DNA of 64,000 nucleotides, from positions 310,001 through 374,000 of the forward strand of contig NZ_JANFPI010000004.1 of NCBI RefSeq assembly GCF_026552795.1. Reading direction: 5' to 3'. Position 1 is the stretch's first letter. Each line of letters starts with the position of its first letter. The notes beneath the pieces were generated by a model that ran no database searches, was not told where the DNA came from, and saw only the letters and a list, made by a program, of their open reading frames with translations. Both the position numbers and the translations under genes were made by a program. Below, one piece after another: positions 55,996 through 64,000 of the stretch. The stretch is from Ectorhizobium quercum (lineage in GTDB: Bacteria > Pseudomonadota > Alphaproteobacteria > Rhizobiales > Rhizobiaceae).

Positions 55996-57630
55996 TCAGA
56001 TGAACCAGTTCGTGGAGCGGAAATCCATCGCGAAGGCGGGCGCGGCCTTCCACTTCAGCGAGGACTTCATGCCCGTGAAGACGGCGTTCTGGTGGAGCAC
56101 CTGATAGGCCGGGTCCTCGCGCTCGGCGATTTCGAGCATGCGGGCGACGGCTTTTTTGCGCAGCGCCTTGTCGGTCGAGGTTTCCATGACGACGGAAAGC
56201 TCGTTGAACTCGGCGTTCGTCCAGTCCTTCTTCTGCTGCACTTCGCCGTTCGGGCCGAACTGCACGACCAGCGGCGTGATCGGGTCGTTGATCGTGTTGG
56301 AGGCCGACCAGTCGCGCACGCCCCTGACGCCCTGCGGGTCGTGGATCTGCGCCCAGTTCTCCTTCATCTCGATCTCGACGTTGAGGCCGACCTGCTTCCA
56401 CATCTCGACCAGGATCTGCGCGGTCGGGGTCTGGTTGGTGTAGTAGTTGTTCAGCAGGCGGTAGGGGATCGGATCGCCCTTGTAGCCGGCTTCCGCCAGA
56501 AGCTGCTTGGCGAGGTCGGGATTGTATTCCGGGGTCGCCCAGCCGTCGATGAACATGTCGCTGGTCTTGAAGGATTCGAACTGGAGGCCGGCGGGAATGA
56601 CGGTCTGGCCGCCCCACAGCGCGTCGACGATGGCCTGGCGGTCGACCGAATGCGTGAAGGCGCGACGGACCAGCGGGTTGGCGAGGATCGGGTTTTCGGT
56701 GTTGAACGTCGAGATGCGGTGGTTCCAGATGGTGGAGTTCTGCACTTCGAGGCCGGGCGCGGCGGCGATGGTGGCGATCTGGTCCGGCGGCAGGTCGCAG
56801 GCGAAGTCGTATTCGCCCGAAAGCAGGCCGTTGACGCGCGAGGCGACTTCCGGAACCTCGACGAAGCGGATTTCCTGAAGCGGCGGGCGGCCGCCCCAGT
56901 ATTCGTCGAAGGCGACGAGGGTGAGCGAGATGTCCGGCCTGTAGTCGCCGACCATGTAGGGGCCGGTGGTGATCGGCTTGCGGGCCCAGTCGTTGTAGGA
57001 GGCGGCTTCGTCCCAGGCGCGGCGGTTGGCGATCTGGCTGCCGAAGGAATAGAGGCGGCCTTCGAGCGTCACGTCCGGCGTGGTGTTGTGGAAGCGCACC
57101 GTGTACTTGTCCACGGCCTCGACGCCGGCGAGCGCGGGCCAGACGCGGCGGCCGACGCCGGGCACGTTGGCCGGCAGTTCCTTGACGGTGGCGGGCTTGT
57201 GGTCGTCGGCGAAGATCGTCTTGCCGCCGGCCGGCTCGGTGTTGCCGAACACGCGCTCCTGGGAGAAGGAGAACACGACGTCTTCGGCCGTCAGCTCATC
57301 GCCGTTATGGAACTTCACGCCCTGGCGCAGCTTCAGTTCCAGCGTCTTGTCGTCGATGCGGGTCCACTCGGTGGCGAGACCGGCGACCGGGCCCTGGTTG
57401 CCCATCCAGTCGCGCACGATCAGGCCTTCCCACAGGTTCGGGAAGAAGACGCGCTCGCCGACGTTGGACTGTTCGTACCAGACGTCGAGCGTGTTGTTGT
57501 TGGTGATCTTCTGCACCGCGATGGTGACGGAGGGGCGTGCGCCCTGGCTGAACGACATGCGCGGCAGCACGAACGTGCCGGCGGCGGCGCCCATCAGCCC
57601 GAGGGCGTGACGACGATTGATGGAAAGCAT
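55996..57630 (-). CDS. Peptide-type ABC transporter substrate-binding protein (AccA-like candidate)
   Basis: 544 residues. N-terminal Tat-like signal (NRRHALGLMGAAAGTFVLP) with cleavage after SFSQ-A. Cluster C binding protein: LATEWTRIDDKTLELKLRQGVKFHNGDELTAEDVVFSF, later RRAFTHSVDRQAIVDALWGG. Periplasmic receptor of the importer. Gene context (phosphodiesterase, HAD phosphatase, sugar isomerase) argues for a sugar or polyol phosphodiester ligand, like the agrocinopine receptor AccA; the sequence alone does not prove it. Confidence 0.9.
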   Translation of the reverse strand: MLSINRRHALGLMGAAAGTFVLPRMSFSQGARPSVTIAVQKITNNNTLDVWYEQSNVGERVFFPNLWEGLIVRDWMGNQGPVAGLATEWTRIDDKTLELKLRQGVKFHNGDELTAEDVVFSFSQERVFGNTEPAGGKTIFADDHKPATVKELPANVPGVGRRVWPALAGVEAVDKYTVRFHNTTPDVTLEGRLYSFGSQIANRRAWDEAASYNDWARKPITTGPYMVGDYRPDISLTLVAFDEYWGGRPPLQEIRFVEVPEVASRVNGLLSGEYDFACDLPPDQIATIAAAPGLEVQNSTIWNHRISTFNTENPILANPLVRRAFTHSVDRQAIVDALWGGQTVIPAGLQFESFKTSDMFIDGWATPEYNPDLAKQLLAEAGYKGDPIPYRLLNNYYTNQTPTAQILVEMWKQVGLNVEIEMKENWAQIHDPQGVRGVRDWSASNTINDPITPLVVQFGPNGEVQQKKDWTNAEFNELSVVMETSTDKALRKKAVARMLEIAEREDPAYQVLHQNAVFTGMKSSLKWKAAPAFAMDFRSTNWFI

Positions 57631-57763
57631 CGGAAGTTCTCCTTCTTCAGGGGACAGTCGGTAAAGGGAATGGCTGTTTGTGCGTTCGTCAGATGTCTGT
57701 CTGTTGATGGCTGCATGAATTTTCGATGACAGGCCCGCCGTGCCGCAGCCGCGGCGGCATCGT

Positions 57764-58480
57764 TCAGGCGAAAGTCGGCCGCGCCGGCGCGGCGTGATGG
57801 GTGCGAAGGGCCGAGGCGCCGAGGATCGTTTCGAAGGCGCGGGCGAGCCCGGCGGCGCCGGTGGCCGTCATCACCGCGCCGGCATCGGAAAGAACCGCAT
57901 GGCGCCCCTCGCGCGGGTCGGCCGGATCGACGAAGCCGATCGCCTTCATCCCAGCCGCGACCGCGCCGGCAATGCCGTGCGGACTGTCGTCGACCACGAG
58001 ACAGCGGGCCGGATCGACGTCGAGCGTTTCGGCTGAGAGAAAGAAGAGATCCGGCGCGGGTTTCGGCCGGGCCACCATGTCGGCACTGAAGACATGCGGC
58101 GCGAAGGCGTGCCACAGGTCGAAGAGGCCGAGGCTGTTGTGCAGCCGCTCCAGGGTCGAGTTGGATGCGACGCATTTGCGGTGCTTCAGCGATGCGATCA
58201 CCTCGCCGATACCCGGCATCGGCGTCAGGGAGCGGGAAAATTCGGCAAACAGCGCCGCCTCGAACGCCCCGAACACCGATTCCACATCCTCGACGCCGAG
58301 TTCCTCGGTGCAGATGCGCCGCGCCGCGCCCGCCGCATGGCCGGTGAAGCGGCGGTGGACGTCCGCCTCGGTGATCTCCACGCCGGCATCGTTGAGCGCA
58401 CGGCAAAGGACGCGGCTTGAGGCCGGCTCGCTGTCGATGAGCACGCCGTCACAGTCGAAAATCACCAGATCGATCGTCAT
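57764..58480 (-). CDS. HAD superfamily phosphatase (subfamily IA)
   Basis: 238 residues. Nucleophile motif FDCDGVLIDSEP at residues 8-19, helical cap, motif III Lys in RPKPAPDLF, and motif IV VVDDSPHGIAGAVAAGM. Dephosphorylates sugar phosphates or similar. First gene of the operon, divergent from the SorC regulator; 133 bases separate it from the binding-protein gene. Likely removes phosphate from the product of the phosphodiesterase. Confidence 0.88.
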   Translation of the reverse strand: MTIDLVIFDCDGVLIDSEPASSRVLCRALNDAGVEITEADVHRRFTGHAAGAARRICTEELGVEDVESVFGAFEAALFAEFSRSLTPMPGIGEVIASLKHRKCVASNSTLERLHNSLGLFDLWHAFAPHVFSADMVARPKPAPDLFFLSAETLDVDPARCLVVDDSPHGIAGAVAAGMKAIGFVDPADPREGRHAVLSDAGAVMTATGAAGLARAFETILGASALRTHHAAPARPTFA

Positions 58481-58584
58481 TGAACCGCAGAACCATGTTG
58501 ATAAGGATCAGGGTGCGGGTTGCGGGGCCGGAGGGTTTTCCGGGGCGCCGCAACCCGCACCTGTTGTGCGGGAATGTGTAAGTT

Positions 58585-58612
58585 ACATATGTTACGCTCG
58601 TGTGACATATGT
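58585..58612. promoter_or_regulatory. Two ACATATGT operators, 20 bases apart
   Basis: The palindrome ACATATGT occurs at 58585-58592 and 58605-58612 in similar flanks (TTACATATGTTAC, TGACATATGTTCG), in the 159-base gap between the HAD gene and the SorC regulator. The spacing is two helical turns, suited to a multimeric SorC/DeoR protein. Confidence 0.6.
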
Positions 58613-58639
58613 TCGAATTGATCGGCGGGGGAAACGAAT

Positions 58640-59596
58640 TTGGACAACCGGCAACTGATGGTGAAGGCATCCTGGCTCTATCATGTCGAGGGGCTGACGC
58701 AGGCGCAGATCGCCGAGCGGATCAACCTCACGCGGCGGCGCGTCAACGAGCTGCTCGCCGCAGCGCTCGATGAGGGCATCGTGCGAATCAGCTTCACCTC
58801 GCCGCTGGCCGAGAATGTCGAGCTGGAGGCGCAGCTATGCGGGGCGTTCGGCCTCGACGAGGCGGTCGTCGCTCCGACGCCGGCCGACCCGCGGCAGATG
58901 CAGTCGGTGATCGGGCGGGCGGCGGCGGCCCTGCTCGACAGGATGATCCCGGTGCGCCGGCCGCAATCGCTCGGCGTCGGCTGGGGCACGACGCTGCGCG
59001 AGACCGTGGAGCAGATGACACCTGTCAACGTTCCCGAAACCAAGGTGCGCTCGATGATGGGCGGGCTGACGCGCGGCTCCGAGATCAACACGTTCGAGAT
59101 CGTCCGGCGCTTCGCCAAGGTGCTGGGCGCGGAATGCCATTACCTGGCGGCGCCGATCTATGCCGACAGCGCCGCCTCGCGCGATGCCATCGTCGCGCAG
59201 CCGGTGATCCGGACCTTGCTGGAGGAGGCCGCCGCGGTGGAGATTTCCTGCCTCAGCGTCGGCGACCTGACGCGGGAATCCTTGCAGGTCCGCTACGGCC
59301 TGCCCTCGTTGCAGGTGATCGAGGAGCTGAAGCAGGCGGGCGCCGTCGGCGACATACTGGGCCGCTATCTCGACGGCGAGGGTCGCACGGTGGACCATCC
59401 GATGAACCGGCAGGTGATCTCGCCCGAACTGGAGGACTACCGGCGCATTCCCTGCCGCATCATCGCCTCGGGCGGCGCCCACAAGCATGCCACCCTGCAT
59501 GCCGCGTTGAAGGCGCGCCTCGCCACGGTGCTGGTGACGGATGCCGAAAGCGCCCGCTGGCTGATAAAGAAGGCCGGACGATCCCCGGCCGAATGA
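58640..59596 (+). CDS. SorC/DeoR-type sugar-binding transcriptional regulator
   Basis: 318 residues beginning with TTG at 58640 (GGGGGAAACGAA upstream); the next in-frame ATG is six codons later and would still include the helix-turn-helix. HTH: YHVEGLTQAQIAERINLTRRRVNELLAAAL. C-terminal sugar-phosphate isomerase-like effector domain with VGWGTTLRETVEQM and RIIASGGAHKHATLHAAL. Divergent from the HAD-ABC operon, which it most likely represses until a phosphorylated sugar is present. Confidence 0.9.
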   Translation: MDNRQLMVKASWLYHVEGLTQAQIAERINLTRRRVNELLAAALDEGIVRISFTSPLAENVELEAQLCGAFGLDEAVVAPTPADPRQMQSVIGRAAAALLDRMIPVRRPQSLGVGWGTTLRETVEQMTPVNVPETKVRSMMGGLTRGSEINTFEIVRRFAKVLGAECHYLAAPIYADSAASRDAIVAQPVIRTLLEEAAAVEISCLSVGDLTRESLQVRYGLPSLQVIEELKQAGAVGDILGRYLDGEGRTVDHPMNRQVISPELEDYRRIPCRIIASGGAHKHATLHAALKARLATVLVTDAESARWLIKKAGRSPAE

Positions 59597-59633
59597 CCGG
59601 GGACCGCATTTTCGTTCGCGTGCCGGAAACGCC

Positions 59634-60746
59634 TCAGTTGCCGGACGCCTGCATGGCGAAGTTGTAGCTGTCATAGGTATATTCGGCGACGCGGAACCAT
59701 TCGAAGCCTTCGTCGCGGAACTTCTTCCAGCCGGGATATATCTTCGCCCAGGCCGGATACCTCTGGCCGTACTCCTCGTACAGTTCGAAGGACGTCTTGT
59801 AGGCGGCGTCGAGCACGTCGCGCGGCAGCGGGCGAAGCTGCGTGCCCTTGGAGACGAGCGAGCGGATCGCGTCCTTGTTCTTGACGTCGTAAAGGGCCTG
59901 CATGTTGATGTTGGCGGCCTTGCAGGCGGTGTCGAGCGCCGCCTTGTATTCGTCCGGCAGGCCGGCATACTGGTCGCGGTTGATGTAGAAGTGGATGGTC
60001 AGGCCGCCCTCCCAGAAGGCCGGGTAGTAATAGTAGGGCGCGATCTGGTGGAAGCCGAGCTTCTCGTCGTCATAGGGGCCCACCCATTCGGCGGCGTCGA
60101 TGGTGCCGCGCTCCAGCGCCGGATAGATGTCGCCGCCGGGAAGCTGCTGCGGCACGACGCCGAGACGCGACATGACTTCGCCGGCCACGCCGGCAATGCG
60201 CATCTTGAGGCCGCTGAGATCGGCGAGACTGTTGATTTCCTTGCGATACCAGCCACCCATCTGGGCGCCGGTGCCGCCGCCCGGCCTGCCGGTGACGCCG
60301 TAATCGGCCAGGAATTCGTCATAGGCCTCGTTTCCGCCGCCGTGATAGAGCCAGGCGTTCTGCAAGCGGCCGTTCAGGCCGAAGGGAATGGTCGAGCCGA
60401 TGGCGAAGGTCGGGTCCTTGCCGGTGAAGTAATAGCCGCAGGTGTGGGTGATCTCGACCGTGTTGGCCTTCACGGCGTCGATCGCCTGCGGGCCGGGCAC
60501 GATTTCGCCGGCCTGGAACACCTGGATGTCGAACTTGCCGCCGGTGATCGCCCTCACTGCGTTCGCCATGACCACGGCGCCGCCGTAGATCGTGTCGAGG
60601 TTGTTGGGAAAGCCGGATGTCAGCCGCCAGCGGACATTCGGCAGCGACTGGGCGACGGCCGGCGTGGCGAGCGCCGTGGCGGCGGCGGCCGCGCCGGCCA
60701 TCGCGCCGCCGGACAGGAAGCGTCTGCGATCTAGGGTCTTGCTCAT
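59634..60746 (-). CDS. TRAP transporter substrate-binding protein, TakP-like
   Basis: 370 residues. Tat signal (DRRRFLSGGAMAGAAAAATALATPAVA) then DctP fold: WRLTSGFPNNLDTIYGGA, LPGGDIYPALERGTIDAAEWVGPYDDEKLGFHQIAPYYYYP. This matches the TakP group, whose characterised member binds 2-oxo acids with a cation as a dimer. Binding-site Arg in KMRIAG and the Trp in AEWVGP are present. It is the last gene of dctQMP-type operon. Convergent with the SorC gene. Confidence 0.9.
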   Translation of the reverse strand: MSKTLDRRRFLSGGAMAGAAAAATALATPAVAQSLPNVRWRLTSGFPNNLDTIYGGAVVMANAVRAITGGKFDIQVFQAGEIVPGPQAIDAVKANTVEITHTCGYYFTGKDPTFAIGSTIPFGLNGRLQNAWLYHGGGNEAYDEFLADYGVTGRPGGGTGAQMGGWYRKEINSLADLSGLKMRIAGVAGEVMSRLGVVPQQLPGGDIYPALERGTIDAAEWVGPYDDEKLGFHQIAPYYYYPAFWEGGLTIHFYINRDQYAGLPDEYKAALDTACKAANINMQALYDVKNKDAIRSLVSKGTQLRPLPRDVLDAAYKTSFELYEEYGQRYPAWAKIYPGWKKFRDEGFEWFRVAEYTYDSYNFAMQASGN

Positions 60747-60777
60747 AAGGTTTCCTCCTCCTTTGAGAACTGTTGGG

Positions 60778-62334
60778 TCAGGGCTGCTGACGCGGCTCGC
60801 TCCCGAAGGACGGTGCCGGGGCGCCGAAGCCCGGGGCCGGCGGATTGGCCGGGGCGGAACCGTTGCCGGGCGTGGCGAAGGGATTGGCGAACGGATCGGC
60901 CCCGACGCCGGCGCCGGGCATCGGCACGTTGAGATGGATGGTGGACGGATCGACCTGCGGCGCGTTGCCCCTGTAGTGCATCACCAGGCCGGGGAAGGCG
61001 ATCACCACGCCAACCATCGCCAGCTGGATCACCAGATAGGGGATGGCGCCGAGATAGATCTGCGTCGACGTCACCGGCTGGATCGTCCGGCCGGTCACGC
61101 GGTCGCGATAGGCGCGGGCCGGCGCCACCGAGCGCAGGAAGAACAGCGAGAAGCCGAAGGGCGGGTGCATGAACGCGGTCTGCATGTTGACCGCCAGCAT
61201 GACGCCGAACCAGATCAGGTCGATGCCGAGCGCATCGGCGACCGGCGCCAGCAGCGGGATGATGATGAAGGCCAGCTCGAAATAATCGAGGAAGAAGGCC
61301 AGGAAGAACACCAGCAGGTTGGCGACTATCAGGAAGCCGATCTCGCCGCCGGGGATCGAGGTCATCAGGTGCTCGACCCAGACATGGCCGTTCACGCCGT
61401 AGAAGGTGAGCGAGAAGATGCGCGCGCCGAGCAGGATGAACAGCACGAAGGACGACAGCTTCGCGGTCGAGTAGAGCGACTGCTTCACCAGCGGCAGGGT
61501 GAGCTTGCGGTTCAGGGCGGCCAGGATGAGGGCGCCGGTCGCGCCCATCGCGCCGCCTTCCGTCGGCGTAGCAATGCCGAGGAAGATGGTTCCGAGCACG
61601 AGGAAGACCAGCACCAGCGGCGGCACCAGCGAGGTGACGACCTTCAGCAGAAGCTTGCCCCCGCGCAGCGTGCGGGCCTCCAGCGGCAGCGCCGGAACCT
61701 TGGCCGGGCTGACGACGGCGGTAAAGGCGATGTAGGCGGCGTAGAGGCCGACGAGCATCAGCCCCGGCACCAGCGCACCCTTGTACATGTCGCCCACCGA
61801 ACGGCCGAGCTGGTCGGCGAGAACGATCAGCACGAGGCTCGGCGGGATGATCTGGGCAAGCGTGCCGGAAGCCGCGATCGTGCCGGCGGCGACCTTGCGG
61901 TCGTAGCCGTAGCGCAGCATGATCGGCAGCGAGATCAGCCCCATCGAGATGACCGAGGCGGCGACGACGCCGGTGGTGGCGGCGAGAATCGCGCCGACGA
62001 AGATCACCGCGAAGGCGATGCCGCCGCGCACCGGGCCGAAGAGCTGGCCGATCGTGTCGAGCAGGTCCTCGGCCATGCCGCTCTTTTCCAGGATCAGCCC
62101 CATGAAGGTGAAGAACGGAATGGCGAGCAGCGTCTCGTTCGACATCTGCCCGAAGATGCGGTCCGGTATGGCCTGGAACAGCGTGGCCGGCAGGAGGCCC
62201 AGCTCGATGCCGATGAAGCCGAAGACGAAGCCGACGAAGGCCAGCGCGAAGGCGACGGGATAGCCGAGCAGCAGGACCACGATCAGGCCAGCGAACATGA
62301 TGGGCGCGAGGTTTTCCGCGATGAATGCAGTCAT
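60778..62334 (-). CDS. TRAP transporter large permease DctM with Pro-rich C-terminal tail
   Basis: 518 residues from ATG 62334. Twelve or more membrane helices, beginning LAPIMFAGLIVVLLLGYPVAFALAFVGFVFGF, with FFTFMGLILEKSGMAEDLLDTIGQLFG typical of DctM. After the last helix (about residue 455) comes a ~60-residue tail rich in Pro, Gly, Ala and Asn (PFANPFATPGNGS, APGFGAPAPSFG). Most DctM proteins stop near 430 residues. Ion-coupled solute importer with DctQ and DctP. Confidence 0.92.
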   Translation of the reverse strand: MTAFIAENLAPIMFAGLIVVLLLGYPVAFALAFVGFVFGFIGIELGLLPATLFQAIPDRIFGQMSNETLLAIPFFTFMGLILEKSGMAEDLLDTIGQLFGPVRGGIAFAVIFVGAILAATTGVVAASVISMGLISLPIMLRYGYDRKVAAGTIAASGTLAQIIPPSLVLIVLADQLGRSVGDMYKGALVPGLMLVGLYAAYIAFTAVVSPAKVPALPLEARTLRGGKLLLKVVTSLVPPLVLVFLVLGTIFLGIATPTEGGAMGATGALILAALNRKLTLPLVKQSLYSTAKLSSFVLFILLGARIFSLTFYGVNGHVWVEHLMTSIPGGEIGFLIVANLLVFFLAFFLDYFELAFIIIPLLAPVADALGIDLIWFGVMLAVNMQTAFMHPPFGFSLFFLRSVAPARAYRDRVTGRTIQPVTSTQIYLGAIPYLVIQLAMVGVVIAFPGLVMHYRGNAPQVDPSTIHLNVPMPGAGVGADPFANPFATPGNGSAPANPPAPGFGAPAPSFGSEPRQQP

Positions 62335-62348
62335 TGTCCGGTCCTCCC

Positions 62349-62897
62349 TCAGAGCGCCGCGGCTTCGGCATCGGCTTCCGCCACCGGATCGGGAATGTCC
62401 CCGCGCAGGATGGCGATGCGCTTGATGAGTTCGGACACGCCCTGAAGGGCGAGCAGGCCGAAGCCGATGGGGATCAGCAGCCAGGCCGGCCACTGTATTA
62501 GGCCGCCGGTATTGTTGGACACCTCGCCGGAGGCGAGCTTCTGCAGGAAGACCGGCCAGGAGAGATAGACCGTGACGAGGCAGAACGGCAGCAGGAAGAA
62601 GATCGTGCCAAGAATGTCGATCCAGATCTGGCTCCGGCGGGACAGGCGGCTGTAGAGCAGGTCGACCTTCACATGCTCGTTGTTGAGCAGCGTATAGCCC
62701 GCCGCGATCAGAAAGACCGCGGAGAACAGATACCATTGCGATTCGAGCCAGGCATTGGAGCTGGCGGAGAAACCCTTGCGCGCGACGGCGTTGATGGAGC
62801 TGATCAGGATGGCGGCCAGCAGCAGCCAGGAAATCGCCTTGCCGATCACGGTGTTGGCGGCGTCGATGACGCGCGAAAGCGCCAGCAGAAATGGCAT
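62349..62897 (-). CDS. TRAP transporter small permease DctQ
   Basis: 182 residues from ATG 62897 (GGGAGGGACGA upstream). Four membrane helices; conserved LESQWYLFSAVFLIAAGYTLLNNEHVKVDLLYSRLSRRSQIWIDILG. First gene of the TRAP operon, 14 bases before dctM. Confidence 0.92.
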   Translation of the reverse strand: MPFLLALSRVIDAANTVIGKAISWLLLAAILISSINAVARKGFSASSNAWLESQWYLFSAVFLIAAGYTLLNNEHVKVDLLYSRLSRRSQIWIDILGTIFFLLPFCLVTVYLSWPVFLQKLASGEVSNNTGGLIQWPAWLLIPIGFGLLALQGVSELIKRIAILRGDIPDPVAEADAEAAAL

Positions 62898-63028
62898 TCG
62901 TCCCTCCCTCGGTTTCCGGCGCCGCGGCACTCCTCAATGCCGGTGCGGCTCCGGATCACTCTTTGGGCGGGAAGGATAACAGCCGGACGTTGCACTACAA
63001 GCGCGCCGCCCGGCCGTTTTCGCCGAAT

Positions 63029-64000
63029 CTACCCGGAACTGGGTAGATGCGCCGGCGACTGGACGACATGCTTTCGCCGGACGGCGAAGATCCTGCCGGC
63101 GACGATGGCGATGGCCGCCGCGCCGAAGGAGAACAGCGCGCCCATCTTGGCGGCGTCCTGTTCCGCGCCGGGCGGGAAGGCGACGCCGGCGACGAACAGC
63201 GCCACGGTGAAGCCGATGGCGGCGACGCAGCCGATGACCGGCAGGTCGGCAAGGCGCATGCCCTCCGGCAGGCCGAAGCCGAGCGGCCGGGCGGCGATCC
63301 AGCCCATCAGGGTGATGCCGAGCGGCTTGCCGACGATCAGCCCGCCGAGCACCAGCCAGGTCACGTCGTCCATCGCCGAGAACTCGACGCCGGCATTGGC
63401 GAGCCCGAACAGCAGCAGGACGATCTGCACCGGCGCCTTCAGCGCATGCTCGATGCGGTTGAGAAGGTCGGTCTGGTAGCGCTCTTCCTCCGCGAAGAAG
63501 CCGAAATCGGTTTCGGCGTGCGGAATGGCCGGGATGATCGGCAGGAGGCCGAGCGCCGGGTGGATGCCGGCTTCCTGAAAGCCGTACCAGCTTGCGGCGG
63601 CGGCGATCAGATAGGGCCAGAACGACAGCCTGCGCTTCACCGCGCTCGAGACCGGCCGGCGCGGATTGTTGCCATCGAGGAGGCGCGGCAGGCGGTTGGC
63701 GAGGAACCAGACGGCCAGCGCGGCGCCGAAGGACAGAAGCAGCCATTGCGGCGCAAGGTCGCCCTGCGGATAGAAGATCGCCAGGATGATGAGGCCGCCG
63801 GCATCGTCGGCGATGGCCAGCAGCAGCAGGAACATCACCGCCGGATGGCCGGCGCCGAACACGAGGCGGCCGACCAGATAGGAAAAGGCGATGTCGGTGG
63901 CAGTGGGAATGGCCCAGCCGCTGGCGAGAAGGCCGAACTTGCCGATGACGAAGGCGCCGCCGAGATAGACGGCGACGGGGCCGAGCATGCCGCCGGCGGT
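63029..64000 (-). CDS. nhaA: Na+/H+ antiporter NhaA (5' part outside the window)
   Basis: The last 323 codons are present; the frame continues past the window edge, with TAGGMLGPVAVYLGG at the border. NhaA hallmarks: GWAIPTATDIAFSYLVG (the two Asp region), FLLLLAIADDAGGLIILAIFY (adjacent Asp pair), and GKPLGITLMGW. Secondary antiporter for Na+ and pH homeostasis. An ATCTACCC/GGGTAGAT stem (63027-63048) overlaps the stop codon. The 131 bases to dctQ hold no gene. Confidence 0.93.
   Translation of the reverse strand, partial: TAGGMLGPVAVYLGGAFVIGKFGLLASGWAIPTATDIAFSYLVGRLVFGAGHPAVMFLLLLAIADDAGGLIILAIFYPQGDLAPQWLLLSFGAALAVWFLANRLPRLLDGNNPRRPVSSAVKRRLSFWPYLIAAAASWYGFQEAGIHPALGLLPIIPAIPHAETDFGFFAEEERYQTDLLNRIEHALKAPVQIVLLLFGLANAGVEFSAMDDVTWLVLGGLIVGKPLGITLMGWIAARPLGFGLPEGMRLADLPVIGCVAAIGFTVALFVAGVAFPPGAEQDAAKMGALFSFGAAAIAIVAGRIFAVRRKHVVQSPAHLPSSG

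Noticed and set aside
55736-56617. In-frame extension of the DppD-like ATPase to 625 residues
   Set aside because: It would run through the inverted repeat and the binding-protein gene in the wrong frame; ATG 55735 has a ribosome site and fits the family length.
60592-62445. 617-codon plus-strand open frame opposite the TRAP genes
   Set aside because: The charged, Gln/Arg/Glu-rich sequence is the complement of membrane helices on the minus strand; no ribosome site or domain.

Overview
The window is high-GC DNA from an alphaproteobacterium, most likely a member of the Rhizobiaceae (Rhizobium/Ensifer/Shinella-like). This rests on a pcaQ-pcaDCHGB arrangement with a LysR-type PcaQ, a separate pcaIJF operon with its own IclR regulator, a PrsDE-type secretion system beside an RTX glycanase, and rhizobial-style intergenic palindromic repeats. 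It looks like catabolic/accessory DNA: 56 protein genes, seven transport systems and seven local regulators. I see no rRNA, tRNA, phage or IS genes and no CRISPR array.

Layout. 0-3.5 kb: end of a CobW-like gene, corA, mobA, a DsbA-fold isomerase and a TetR regulator. 3.5-11.2 kb (minus): SsuD-like flavin monooxygenase, DszC/SfnB-like flavoprotein and a complete peptide-type ABC importer, probably for organosulfur compounds. 11.4-35.9 kb: an aromatic-acid supercluster. It holds pcaQ, pcaDCHGB, quiC, a shikimate/quinate dehydrogenase, an epimerase, livKHMGF, two SDRs with a ketosteroid-dehydrogenase-like flavoprotein, a PobR-like AraC regulator, NIPSNAP-pobA, pcaR, pcaIJF and a second IclR regulator. 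36-41.9 kb (minus): two more flavoproteins of the same family with a second NIPSNAP protein, then a second shikimate-dehydrogenase-like gene with a TIM-barrel partner. 42.2-50 kb: prsD-prsE and a convergent 1504-residue GH16 glycanase with 11 tandem copies of an ~81-residue RTX unit. 50.2-59.6 kb: a HAD phosphatase, peptide-type ABC importer, glycerophosphodiesterase and sugar-phosphate-isomerase-like operon with a divergent SorC regulator. 59.6-62.9 kb: a TakP-like TRAP transporter. 63-64 kb: truncated nhaA.

How it works together. Quinate/shikimate (shikimate dehydrogenase, QuiC) and 4-hydroxybenzoate (PobA) both feed protocatechuate, which PcaHG, PcaB, PcaC, PcaD, PcaIJ and PcaF convert to succinyl-CoA and acetyl-CoA. 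The three flavoproteins and two SDRs suggest an extra entry route in which hydroxylated or keto cyclohexane carboxylates are oxidised and aromatised to 4-hydroxybenzoate or protocatechuate. TGGAAT-type inverted repeats lie upstream of several of these operons and next to the second IclR gene, suggesting one regulon. The 50-59 kb operon resembles the agrocinopine (acc) catabolic cassette in gene content. Both ideas are inferences from gene content and need the checks listed.
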